A stretch of DNA of 35,091 nucleotides, taken from Eubacteriales Family XIII. Incertae Sedis bacterium (lineage in GTDB: Bacteria; Bacillota; Clostridia; Peptostreptococcales; Anaerovoracaceae). Below the pieces are notes generated by a model. That model ran no database searches. It was not told the DNA's origin and was given only the letters and a program-made list of their open reading frames with translations. The translations under genes and the position numbers were made by a program. Below are positions 15,216 through 23,857 of the stretch, piece after piece. The stretch spans positions 1-35,091 of the forward strand of contig JAISLZ010000084.1 in the NCBI GenBank assembly GCA_031277015.1, written 5' to 3'. Within the stretch, counting starts at the first letter, position 1; each line of letters opens with the position of its first letter.

Positions 15216-18053
15216 TTATCCTATCGGGTTGTCACGAATGAAGGCGAGTTCCTCCTCGAAGTCCGAGCCGAGGAAATACTTCTCCGGTGTGATGTTCTCG
15301 CCATTCTGCAGGGCATCCCAGGCTGCCTTTACCTTCTCAGGCTTGGCGGGAAGTTCGTAGATGCGCACGCCTGTAGCGTTATTGATGGCGTTGATCACAG
15401 CCATATGGCCGGAGCACTGGAAGTCCTCAGAACATCCGCACGAGCCCTGCGGGCCGGCGGGCCTCGGGGTCTCTATGAATATGAGGTTGAAATCGTCCGG
15501 GACATCCTCGATCTGCGGTACGCCACAGCCTATTATGTTGCCGTATCTCTTTTCCGGATGGTAATCCTCGCTGAGGGCGAAGCCTATGCTGTGGGACAGA
15601 CCGCCGTAGCCCTGACCTTCGACGGAAAGCATGTTGCCAACGACGCCGACATCCGCGACCGTCGTGTAGCGCAACACCTTCGTCTTGCCGGTCTTAACGT
15701 CTACTTCGACGAGGCAGGTGTTTAGAGCGTACATGTAGGTCGGGTTCTTCTCGCCCATGCCCGTGTTAGGGTCCAGCCCCGGCGGCAGGCCGATGTTGAA
15801 CTGATCATAATGCCCGAGATACTTCGTCGGTATGCCTTCGGCGACCATCTCGTCGTACGTCCTGTACGTGCCGTCATCCTTGCGCATGGCGTCCATGAGC
15901 TTGTTCGACGCGTCGATGATCGCATTGCCTCCCATATAGTGGCAGCGGCTTGCGGCGGCGAGACCTGTGTCCGGACACCTTGCACTATCATTCATCACCA
16001 GTTTTACCTGACTGGCTTTGATCCCGAGAGGTTCGAGGGCCTTGACCGTATGCGTCAAGGCTCCGATGTCCCCTCCCTGCCCGACATCCTCCCATGTATT
16101 GTAGTTCGTCACCGTGCCGTCCGGGTTCAGTTCGAGCGCAACCTCGGCTTTGTCAAACATGCCTATCGTGATGATGAAGCCGCCCATGCTCAGGCCGACG
16201 CCCACGTGGCGCCCTTCGCCTTTCGCTCTTTCGGCCTCCGCTTTGTACGCGTCGTATACAGGCTTGATCTTCTCGAGCATAGCCGGGTAAGGATAGTCGT
16301 GGTAAGGGCAGCTGTTTACAGTAAGGTCGCCGGGACGCGCGGCGTTCAGGTAGCGGAACTCCCAGGGATCCATGCCTACCTTCTCCGCGGCCATGTCTAT
16401 CAGCGCTTCGGTTGTCGTGTATATCTGCGGCGACCCAAACCCGCGATACGCCGTGTTGAAGGCGTGGTTCGACGAGCCGCCGCGCGCAAGGGCCTTGAAG
16501 TTGGGTATATTGTAGCCGTGAAATCCCACCGAGACGAGGTTGTTGAATATCTTGCTGCCTACCACCGCGTACGCACCGTGGTCGAGCGCCACGTCGTACT
16601 CCGCGGCCACTATCTTGCCGTCCTTTGCGGTCGCTATCCTGCCGTTCGAGAACGTAGCCGAACGCTTACCCGAGGTATGGTTGAACTCATCGTATTTCAG
16701 CGTCATCGTACACGGGCGACCCAGTATCATGACCGCCGCGCCGACGAGGGCGTACGTGTTCGCGGCCACGGAGTACCCGAACGAGCCGCCCGTGGGGTTC
16801 ATGATGATGCGGATGTCATCCTCAGGGATGCCTAGCCCGACCGAAACAGCCTCGATATTCTCGCCTATGGACTGCGACTTGCATTGCAAGGTGAGCTTGC
16901 CTTCCGAGTCGTAATAGCCCTGCACGACATCCGGCTCTATCGGCAGATGGGGTTCGTGCTGCGAATAGAAGCTGCCCTCGGCGACGATGAGATCATCCTC
17001 ATCGAAGACCTCGAGGGTATCACGCCCTTTGTAGACCGGTTGCTCCAAATAAAAGTTGGGTAGATCCTTGTGTAGCTGTATGGCGTTCGGCATCGCGGCC
17101 TCGACGAAGGTCAGGTACGAGGGGAGTTCCTCCACCTCAAGCGTCACGGCTTTGGCGGCAGCGCGCGCATCCTTCTCCGTTTCGGCGGCCACGCATGCCA
17201 CTATGTCGCCGCGCCTATTGATAATGTCTCCACATATGATCGGGAACTCCGTGATCCCTTTGCCCTTCTGCCTAGGTATGACCGCGGGGAAGTCTATGTT
17301 ATTCGGACCTTTGATGTCGCCTGCAAGCAGAACTTTTATGACGCCGGGCATCTTTTCGGCTTCAGTGACGTCAATGCCCTTTATTCTGGCGTGCGTATAC
17401 TCCGAGAATACGGGCACCAGATGGACTGTGCCTTCTGGCATCTTCAGCTTCACGTCGTCTCCGTAGTCCGTCAGCCCGCACACCTTGCCCAGCGCGGCCG
17501 GGCGCGGACGGCGGCTACCGTAGATGTCCTTCTCGTTTGCTTCATCATATGTTATTTCGTCAATCGTCTTTTCGCCGCGCATTACAGCCGCCGCCTCCAT
17601 GACGGCATCCACTATAGGCTTGTAGCCCGTACAGCGGCAGACGTTCCTGTTCGCCATGAACCATGCGCGGACCTCATCCCTCGTAGGGGATGGATTTCGC
17701 TCAAGCAGGGCATAGGCGGAAACTATGAAGCCAGGGGTACAGAACCCGCACTGTACGCCGCCATAGGTGATCCAAGCCTGCTGAAGCGGGTGCAGCCTTC
17801 CAGGCGCGCCGATGCCTTCTATGGTCAGTATATCCGACCCCTCGGCGACCTTCGCGACTTTGCGGGTACAGCTTCTGACAGGTTCGCCGTCAACCAGCAC
17901 CGTACACGCTCCGCACACGCCGACGCCGCAACCCACCTTTACCCCGGTGAGGCCGATGCGCCTAAGTACGTCCGCAAGCGTATCCTTGTCCGGGTCGGTG
18001 ACGGCGAAACGCTCGACACCGTTGATGATGAATGTCCTTCTTTCGAGCTTCAT
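15216..18053 (-). CDS. Molybdenum aldehyde oxidoreductase (Mop-like, xanthine oxidase family)
   Basis: 945 residues from ATG 18053 (MKLERRTFII) behind GGGAGG. The in-frame extension to 18149 overlaps the previous gene and is rejected. Domains: plant-type [2Fe-2S] (C42, C47, C50, C62), helical [2Fe-2S] (C102, C105, C139, C141), short linker, then the two Mo-pterin domains. There is no FAD domain, as in Desulfovibrio gigas aldehyde oxidoreductase, which it resembles throughout (LHPLQ-AWI, QCGFCTPGFIVSA, CRCTGYKP, QPHLPIEPDV). The catalytic glutamate is kept as E876, but in the context GSCGCSEDF instead of GASGVGEMP. It probably oxidises an aldehyde to an acid with water as oxygen source. It is the last gene of the 23.8-15.2 kb operon, 16 bp after the alcohol dehydrogenase. 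Confidence 0.92.
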   Translation of the reverse strand: MKLERRTFIINGVERFAVTDPDKDTLADVLRRIGLTGVKVGCGVGVCGACTVLVDGEPVRSCTRKVAKVAEGSDILTIEGIGAPGRLHPLQQAWITYGGVQCGFCTPGFIVSAYALLERNPSPTRDEVRAWFMANRNVCRCTGYKPIVDAVMEAAAVMRGEKTIDEITYDEANEKDIYGSRRPRPAALGKVCGLTDYGDDVKLKMPEGTVHLVPVFSEYTHARIKGIDVTEAEKMPGVIKVLLAGDIKGPNNIDFPAVIPRQKGKGITEFPIICGDIINRRGDIVACVAAETEKDARAAAKAVTLEVEELPSYLTFVEAAMPNAIQLHKDLPNFYLEQPVYKGRDTLEVFDEDDLIVAEGSFYSQHEPHLPIEPDVVQGYYDSEGKLTLQCKSQSIGENIEAVSVGLGIPEDDIRIIMNPTGGSFGYSVAANTYALVGAAVMILGRPCTMTLKYDEFNHTSGKRSATFSNGRIATAKDGKIVAAEYDVALDHGAYAVVGSKIFNNLVSVGFHGYNIPNFKALARGGSSNHAFNTAYRGFGSPQIYTTTEALIDMAAEKVGMDPWEFRYLNAARPGDLTVNSCPYHDYPYPAMLEKIKPVYDAYKAEAERAKGEGRHVGVGLSMGGFIITIGMFDKAEVALELNPDGTVTNYNTWEDVGQGGDIGALTHTVKALEPLGIKASQVKLVMNDSARCPDTGLAAASRCHYMGGNAIIDASNKLMDAMRKDDGTYRTYDEMVAEGIPTKYLGHYDQFNIGLPPGLDPNTGMGEKNPTYMYALNTCLVEVDVKTGKTKVLRYTTVADVGVVGNMLSVEGQGYGGLSHSIGFALSEDYHPEKRYGNIIGCGVPQIEDVPDDFNLIFIETPRPAGPQGSCGCSEDFQCSGHMAVINAINNATGVRIYELPAKPEKVKAAWDALQNGENITPEKYFLGSDFEEELAFIRDNPIG

Positions 18054-18069
18054 GGTTCGCCTCCCATTC

Positions 18070-19176
18070 TCAGTCAAACAGCAGTATCGGCTTGACCGTA
18101 ACTCCGGAATGTGAATCCGCAAAGGCCTGCTTGATGTCCTTGAAGTCATAGAACTTCACAAGTCTGTCGACAGGCAGGCGTCCGGCCTTGAAGTATTCAG
18201 CGAGTTTCGGTATGAATATCTGCGGGTTTGAGCCGCCTTCCGTGAGCCCGGCGAGGGTTACGCTCGGGTTCATGAGGTACATCTCGAGAGGTATGCTCAC
18301 CTCAGCAGGCCCGGTGACACTGCATATGACGGCGATGCCCATACGCCTGAGGCATGCCGTAGCCTGCAGTGTCAGGGCGGGTATGCCGGACGATTCGATG
18401 GAGTAATGCGCCCCGCCTCCCGTGATCTCCTTGATCTTTGCTACTACGTCATCCACTTCCTTGGCGTTGATCGTGTCCGTAGCGCCGAATTCCTTGGCCA
18501 TTTCGAGGCGCGACGGCACCACGTCCACTGCGATTATCTGCGTACAGCCGGCTATCGCGGCCGCCATGACTGCAGCCATGCCTACACCTCCGCTGCCGAA
18601 TACGACAAGCGAAGTCGCCGGCTTCGGCTTGCACCTGTTCAGCACTGCGCCGGCGCCAGTCTGTACGCCGCAGCCAAGCGAGCACAGATATTTCAGCTTG
18701 TCGTCGGGTATGCCTTCAACCTTGACCGCGTTGCGCGCATCCACTATGGCATGCGTAGCGAATGCTCCCTGCGCGAAGAATGACCCTATATCTTCCCCGT
18801 TCTGCGATATGCGACGGGTCCCATCCTTGTAGGCGCCGCTAAAGAAAAGTTCGTTCAGGTGGACGCACGCGTATGGATGGCCGTCGAGGCAGTACTTGCA
18901 ACGGCCACAGGATGGGAAAGTCATCGCCACGCGGTCTCCCGGCTTCAGCGTATCGACGGCGATACCGACCTCCTCAACGATTCCCACGCCCTCGTGGCCG
19001 AATACCTGCGGGAAAGTGATCCAGGGAATGAAACCCTCGATCCCCGCAGCGTCGGTATGGCACACGCCGGACGCTATGATTTTGACGAGCACTTCAGAGG
19101 CTTTCGGCGCAGCGAGCTCCGCCTCCTCGATGGAAATCTCGCCCTTCGTACGTGTGATTGCGGCAGTAATCTTCAT
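18070..19176 (-). CDS. Zinc-dependent alcohol dehydrogenase (MDR family, aryl/primary alcohol type)
   Basis: 368 residues from ATG 19176 (MKITAAITRT), with AGGAGG just upstream. Catalytic zinc ligands C39 (GVCHTD), H61 with E62 (GHEGVG) and C169 (SLGCGVQTG). The structural zinc site is complete (C90, C93, C96, C104). The Rossmann loop GSGGVG at 194-199 and the acidic residue at the end of the next strand (IAVDVV) favour NAD. The GCGVQTGAGAVLN block is shared with benzyl-alcohol and formaldehyde dehydrogenases. It lies directly before the Mo aldehyde oxidoreductase, so the pair would take a primary alcohol to aldehyde and then to acid. The substrate is unknown. Confidence 0.92.
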   Translation of the reverse strand: MKITAAITRTKGEISIEEAELAAPKASEVLVKIIASGVCHTDAAGIEGFIPWITFPQVFGHEGVGIVEEVGIAVDTLKPGDRVAMTFPSCGRCKYCLDGHPYACVHLNELFFSGAYKDGTRRISQNGEDIGSFFAQGAFATHAIVDARNAVKVEGIPDDKLKYLCSLGCGVQTGAGAVLNRCKPKPATSLVVFGSGGVGMAAVMAAAIAGCTQIIAVDVVPSRLEMAKEFGATDTINAKEVDDVVAKIKEITGGGAHYSIESSGIPALTLQATACLRRMGIAVICSVTGPAEVSIPLEMYLMNPSVTLAGLTEGGSNPQIFIPKLAEYFKAGRLPVDRLVKFYDFKDIKQAFADSHSGVTVKPILLFD

Positions 19177-19258
19177 TTGTCTCCTCCTATTCAACTATAA
19201 CATCTACATCATCGTTTATTTCCCTTTGCTCCTATTTTTGCTGTTTTATCACTTATTT

Positions 19259-20944
19259 TTACTTATTGTCGCCGTCCCTGAACTCCTTAGGGGTCAGTGT
19301 CTTGTAATAGCTTCCGGTAAGGCGGTTCGGGTTGAACGCCTCGCGTATCTTCCACTGGTACTCGGCGAGGGCGGGCTGCGGTATCTTCGAGTAGAAGCTG
19401 TCGTGCTGCTCCTGCGTGTAGTTGTAGCCATTGGGCTGCCGCACGTCGGCGTTCCATCTGCCGAAGTCCGCGCCGAGCCCCTTCTCCGTCATCCACTCCT
19501 GCGTGCGGTCAATGTGGGCGCACGAGTCGTAGATGGACTCCTTGTCGAAGCCGTCGAAGTGCACGAAGAACTCCCACCCCGTCGTGCCGCCGCCGCCGAT
19601 GCCGGAAACGCTGCCCATGTCGGAGTCGCCGCCCACGGCCGCGACGCCGGTGTGCGTCTGTTCCCATTCGCGCTTCAGGGCCGCAGCTTCTTCCATGAGA
19701 GGGGCCGCGACAAACACGTTCGGCGAAAGGCCGAAGTTGCCCTCGTAGGAACTGCACAGAGTGTAGTTGTAGTTCTTCCGCGCGAGCCTCAGCAGATACA
19801 GCTTAACGAAGTCCTCGATATCCTGCTGGAGGTAATACTCGGACTTGTGGGCGCCGACCTGCCTCAGTATCTCGTCGAACGCTTTCTCCTTGTAGTCAAG
19901 GTCGCGCTCAGTGAAGCCGGCGAGGACTATCTGTACGTCGACTTTCATCTGCTCGTTCTGTTCCTTTATATACGGATCTTCCATGAGCTCCGGCAGATCG
20001 CAGAACTGCTTTTCGGGATGCGTGAATATCTCGACCATGGCGGTCTTGATGTCACGGCCAAACATGTTGAACTGCCTGTGCGCGAGGTAGCATATGTCTG
20101 CCTCGTAGAACAGCCGGAAGCTCTCGGCGTATGCGTCCCAGTCCGGGTAGCACACCGTATAGGCGCGCACGTTGTCAAGGCCGTCGGCGAAGTAGGCCGG
20201 GGCCGTACCCCTGACCGGTATCCACTTGGGGCCGGGCCATGGATGCAGGCGTATCGCGATCCTCGTGCAGACGCCCATCGTGCCGGCGGTCCCCGTCCAT
20301 CCGCGGAATATGGCGCGCGGGCTAGGGCCGGGGCCCTCTCCGCAGAACCATTCGCCGTCAGAGCCGAGCGTGCCCGTGCGGATGATCTCGCCGTCAGGGA
20401 GCACCCATTCCGCGCCGAGCAGGTTCTCGCTCGCTATGCCCATGAATATGGACGACGGCCCGAACCCGACCCAACCCGCACTGCCCGCAAGGGTCGAGCT
20501 AGAGCAGCCCACACCCGCAATGTTGCAGTTCAGACCGTTCTTCATCGCTTCGACCTGGACAGTGCCGCCTATCGCGAACGGCTCGCAGACCGCTATCATG
20601 TTCTTCGCGTCGATCTCTACATTGTCCATGCGTATCATGTCGAGCTGTATCGCGTTGTCCGAGCCGATGAAGCCCATGGCCGCCCAGAACGTGGACGCGG
20701 CTTTGAAGTCCACCTTGTACTTGTTGCAGAGCCTCACTATCTGCTGGACCTCCTCCGTACTTCCGGGCAGGACTACCGCCTGCGGCTTTGGCGTCCTCGT
20801 GTCGTAGGGGCCATAGTGAGCGGAGGACTGCGCCGTGATGCAGCGGTAGTTCTCCGTAACAGCAGGATCCTCGGATACGTTGCGCTCCCCTACTATGTCC
20901 TGAAGGGCGCGGTAAAAATCCTTATTGTATGTTATGTTTTTCAT
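19259..20944 (-). CDS. FAD-binding oxidoreductase, PCMH/VAO type (first flavoprotein)
   Basis: 561 residues. N-terminal PCMH FAD-binding domain (about 45-240): PKPQAVVLPGSTEEVQQIV, then AVCEPFAIGGTVQVEAMKNG, the GVGCSSSTLAGSAGW loop and GWTGTAGTMGVCTRIAIRL. The C-terminal substrate domain has PDWDAYAES and ends REAFNPNRLTGSYY, the usual VAO-family finish. It is longer than GlcD-type proteins, so the cap is enlarged. The usual RGGGT loop is replaced by an AASTFWAAMGF stretch. Likely oxidises an alcohol or alpha-hydroxy acid and passes electrons to the adjacent Fe-S protein. Good ribosome site (GGAGG) before the ATG. It sits 18 bp after the Fe-S protein gene, with an 82 bp gap to the alcohol dehydrogenase. 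Confidence 0.85.
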   Translation of the reverse strand: MKNITYNKDFYRALQDIVGERNVSEDPAVTENYRCITAQSSAHYGPYDTRTPKPQAVVLPGSTEEVQQIVRLCNKYKVDFKAASTFWAAMGFIGSDNAIQLDMIRMDNVEIDAKNMIAVCEPFAIGGTVQVEAMKNGLNCNIAGVGCSSSTLAGSAGWVGFGPSSIFMGIASENLLGAEWVLPDGEIIRTGTLGSDGEWFCGEGPGPSPRAIFRGWTGTAGTMGVCTRIAIRLHPWPGPKWIPVRGTAPAYFADGLDNVRAYTVCYPDWDAYAESFRLFYEADICYLAHRQFNMFGRDIKTAMVEIFTHPEKQFCDLPELMEDPYIKEQNEQMKVDVQIVLAGFTERDLDYKEKAFDEILRQVGAHKSEYYLQQDIEDFVKLYLLRLARKNYNYTLCSSYEGNFGLSPNVFVAAPLMEEAAALKREWEQTHTGVAAVGGDSDMGSVSGIGGGGTTGWEFFVHFDGFDKESIYDSCAHIDRTQEWMTEKGLGADFGRWNADVRQPNGYNYTQEQHDSFYSKIPQPALAEYQWKIREAFNPNRLTGSYYKTLTPKEFRDGDNK

Positions 20945-20962
20945 TTCGCTCTGATCCTCCTT

Positions 20963-22294
20963 CTACAGCGCTTTGGCCACGAGGTCGATAACATCGACTA
21001 CTGGCATGGCCGTCCCGTTTTCGGACGTGACGCCGGACAGGTTCTTTTCGCACCAAGGGCAGGCAGTGACTATCGCTTCCGCGCCCGTAGCCTGCGCCTC
21101 CGTGACGCGCTCCGACGCAACGGCGTCAGAAAACTCCGGATTGAACACGCTGCATCCGCCGCCCGCACCACAGCACCAACTGTTCTCCCGCACGCGCTCC
21201 ATCTCGACAAGGCGTAGGCCAGGTATGGCAGCGAGCACATCGCGCGGCGCGTCATATATCCCATAAGTGCCCGCGTAGCGCGGCCTCGCGGGAGTCCACG
21301 TGTGCACCTGGTTCAGTATCTTCTTTTCTGTGCCGTCCCATGGCTCGAAAGGCTCGCCGAGACGCCCAAGGCGGCAGGGGTCATGGTAGGTGATGGACAG
21401 ATCTACGGCCTTCTTCAGCTTGAGCTTGCCGGACTTTATGAGCTCCGCAATCAGCTCCACTGCGTGCACGACCTCCACCTCTATGCCAAGCATTGCATAC
21501 TGGCGCTTGAGGGCGTAATAGCAGTCGGAGCACGGAGTGACGATCTTGGGCGCGCCGGCCTTCTTCCATACGACCGCGTTCGCCTGCGCTTGCGCCTCGA
21601 ATTCCTTCCTGAAGCCCATCTGCCCTGCCCTGCCGCCGCAGCACATATCGCCCTTGCCAAACCAACCGAGATCCACTCCCGCCTTCTTCAGCACGCTCAC
21701 GTACGACTTGGCCTTCTTTTGCAGATCCTTGTCATAGGCATACTGGCAGCCGGGGAAAAACGCATATTCCGCTGTTTCCTTGCCGACTGATATATCTTTC
21801 AGTTTCAGCCCGGATGCCCATGCGCCACGGTCTGCCTTCTTTGCTCCCGGCAGCATAGTCTTCTGCTTCGCAAGCTGAGCCGCCACGGCATTCAGCGCGT
21901 CCGGCGCCTTGCCCTTCTCGACGGCGCGCTCCTTCAGCGCGATGTTGTGCGCGAGGGGCTCGAGATTGAACCTCGTCACCTTGCAGCCCACGTCGCAGGC
22001 TCCACAGGCCTGACAGTTGAATATCGCGTCAAGCGCCTGCCCTTCGAAGCGCACGGAGCCGTCCTCAAGGATATTCTGCCCCAACTGAAAACGCCCGCGT
22101 GCGGAATAAAGATTAAAATTGTAATGCCATACGCTCGGGCAATTGCGTCCGAAGCGATTGCTCTTGATCTTCTCGAACGGCACGAACTTGCAGCCTAAGC
22201 AGTTGCTGCAACGCCTCTCCATCGGGAAGAAATCCTCCAACTTCTTTTCATAACCCTTCACTGGGGTCATGTCAAACATAGATTTCTTAGCCAT
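20963..22294 (-). CDS. Fe-S oxidoreductase with two CCG domains (GlcF/LutA/HdrD-like)
   Basis: 443 residues. The N-terminus carries an unusual C29-x2-C32-x2-C35 with C52, then a ferredoxin-type motif C94, C97, C100, C104 (CQACGACDVGC). The C-terminal half has two CCG repeats: FFPGCQYA...MCCGGRAGQ...CSDCYY and HDPCRLG...WCCGAGGGC...CPWC, the noncubane or [4Fe-4S] binding fold of HdrD, GlcF and LutA. It acts as the electron carrier for the flavoproteins encoded on both sides (17-18 bp gaps). No membrane helix is seen, so the final acceptor is probably soluble. ATG at 22294 behind GGAGGAGG. Confidence 0.88.
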   Translation of the reverse strand: MAKKSMFDMTPVKGYEKKLEDFFPMERRCSNCLGCKFVPFEKIKSNRFGRNCPSVWHYNFNLYSARGRFQLGQNILEDGSVRFEGQALDAIFNCQACGACDVGCKVTRFNLEPLAHNIALKERAVEKGKAPDALNAVAAQLAKQKTMLPGAKKADRGAWASGLKLKDISVGKETAEYAFFPGCQYAYDKDLQKKAKSYVSVLKKAGVDLGWFGKGDMCCGGRAGQMGFRKEFEAQAQANAVVWKKAGAPKIVTPCSDCYYALKRQYAMLGIEVEVVHAVELIAELIKSGKLKLKKAVDLSITYHDPCRLGRLGEPFEPWDGTEKKILNQVHTWTPARPRYAGTYGIYDAPRDVLAAIPGLRLVEMERVRENSWCCGAGGGCSVFNPEFSDAVASERVTEAQATGAEAIVTACPWCEKNLSGVTSENGTAMPVVDVIDLVAKAL

Positions 22295-22311
22295 ATTAAT
22301 TGCCCTCCTCC

Positions 22312-23781
22312 TTACACGGCTAGCTTGCCGGGGTTCATGACGCCGTTCGGGTCAAATATCCCCTTGAGCCTTTTCAGCGCCATCAGCGACTGGGCGTCCT
22401 TGTTCAATTGAATGCCCGCCCATCTGCCGTACGGCCTCGAATAATAGCCGCCGAGATCGCTCACCGCAACGCTTACTGTCTCCAGAAGGCTACGTAGCCG
22501 CGCTTCCTCCGCCGCGCTGTCCGGGTCGTAAGGGAAGGTGAACTCCATATGGTAGCTGCTGCCGATATGCCTTGGCTGTATGTAGACGCCTATATCCTCG
22601 GTCGGGTAGCCGATATCCTCGCATATCTCCCGCACGGCGCGCAGGAACTCGCCCGTCCTGTCTAGCTGCGTCAGGAAGAACACATCCCTGTGCCCGCCCG
22701 CGTAGACATCCTTCCAGTATACCTTGCCATCATCAGTAGATGTGGCTTCCTCATACAGCGCGCGGCCGGACAGCCCCGCTATGCCCTCTTTCAGGTCAAG
22801 GCCGTTCACCTGCGCTATGTCTATGAGGTCCTTTGAGCGCGCCTCGAAGCGCACCTCGGGGATGAGCTCCCTGCCGGCCGCGCCGACGGCCACTATCCAC
22901 GGAGGCAACGCCTCTTTGAGCCTCTTTATCTCCTCTTCCGTCTTACCTATAAGGCTCGCGGCCTGCGCCCGGTTCAGGATGAACAACTCGTCAGGAAACC
23001 GCGTCCACATGGCCTTGTACACGAATCCCTCAAGGTCCTCGAGGCTGTCCGCCGCCGCTATGTAGAGCCTATGCACGCTCGGCTTCACCGCCGTTTTCAG
23101 CGACGCCCAGGTGACGATGCCCATGCTGCCCTGCGCCTGTGTGACGAGGCGGTAATAGTCCGTCATCCACGGGCCCATATACTGCACCTGCCACTGCTGT
23201 TTCTTCCACTGCGCTTCGAGATCGAGAGGGCCGCCCGCGGCCTCCCCCGTGAACATGCGCGTGCCGTCGCCCCACGTCACCTCCACACAGCGCAACGGGT
23301 CGAAAAAGTTCCATTGCATCATAGGGTTCAGCCTCGGCACGGCCTCAAGGACGTCCGTCAGGACCGACTGCCCGGCCTTCGGTTTCAGGCTGCCGGGAAT
23401 GACCATATTCTGCTTGGCAAGCTCCTTGTTCAGCTCGTCGTAGGTCACGCCTGGCTCGACTACCGCCATGCGTTGCTGACGGTTGACGTTCAGTATCTTT
23501 TTCATGCCGGAAAGGTCGACCGCGACCGCACCGGGCACGCTCGGCGCGCTGTCGCCGCGCAGCTTCACGCCCGTCGAGCTGACGGGCACGAGCGGCGTCC
23601 CCGCCTTGTTAGCCCATTTGACCAACTTCTCTATCTTTCCTGCATCACTCGGCTTGACCACAAACCATGGCGCAAAACGCGGCTCAAAACTCTGATTTTC
23701 CGCATACGACGCCAAAATGTCAGGGTCGTCAATCACACCGTTCCTGCCGAAAATAGCCATAAGGCTATCCTTCGTTCCCAT
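22312..23781 (-). CDS. FAD-binding oxidoreductase, PCMH/VAO type (second flavoprotein)
   Basis: 489 residues from ATG 23781 (MGTKDSLMAIFG), behind GGGAGGT. The frame opens 8 codons earlier without a ribosome site. PCMH domain: PWFVVKPSDAGKIEKLVKWA, PLVPVSSTGVKLRG, MAVVEPGVTYDELNKEL, then QAQGSMGIVTWASLKT. The C-terminal domain ends GIFDPNGVMNPGKLAV, the canonical FAD-linked oxidase finish. It is distinct from the first flavoprotein, so the three genes form a GlcD/GlcF/GlcE-like set with two flavin subunits. First gene of the long minus operon, directly behind the promoter at 23858-23886. Confidence 0.87.
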   Translation of the reverse strand: MGTKDSLMAIFGRNGVIDDPDILASYAENQSFEPRFAPWFVVKPSDAGKIEKLVKWANKAGTPLVPVSSTGVKLRGDSAPSVPGAVAVDLSGMKKILNVNRQQRMAVVEPGVTYDELNKELAKQNMVIPGSLKPKAGQSVLTDVLEAVPRLNPMMQWNFFDPLRCVEVTWGDGTRMFTGEAAGGPLDLEAQWKKQQWQVQYMGPWMTDYYRLVTQAQGSMGIVTWASLKTAVKPSVHRLYIAAADSLEDLEGFVYKAMWTRFPDELFILNRAQAASLIGKTEEEIKRLKEALPPWIVAVGAAGRELIPEVRFEARSKDLIDIAQVNGLDLKEGIAGLSGRALYEEATSTDDGKVYWKDVYAGGHRDVFFLTQLDRTGEFLRAVREICEDIGYPTEDIGVYIQPRHIGSSYHMEFTFPYDPDSAAEEARLRSLLETVSVAVSDLGGYYSRPYGRWAGIQLNKDAQSLMALKRLKGIFDPNGVMNPGKLAV

Positions 23782-23833
23782 ACGCTGTACCTCCCTTTTC
23801 CTCACCTATTGCACTTTGCTCTAACGGGTTATA

Positions 23834-23845
23834 TGAATTGATTCA
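23834..23845. promoter_or_regulatory. 12-bp operator-like element, copy 2
   Basis: TGAATTGATTCA on the plus strand, identical to 8405-8416. It is about 13 bp downstream of the -10 box of the minus promoter, that is, over the early transcribed region, where a bound repressor would block initiation or escape. Confidence 0.55.
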
Positions 23846-23857
23846 CCAAACACATTC

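Noticed and set aside
15810-16835. Plus-strand open frame of 341 codons opposite the Mo aldehyde oxidoreductase
   Set aside because: Antisense shadow of a gene with complete cluster and active-site motifs. The translation has no recognisable domain.
18896-21217. Plus-strand open frame of 773 codons opposite the alcohol dehydrogenase and flavoprotein genes
   Set aside because: It is antisense to three genes with clear family motifs and has Arg/Val/Leu-rich low-information sequence, no domain and no ribosome site. It arises from G+C-rich codon usage on the other strand.
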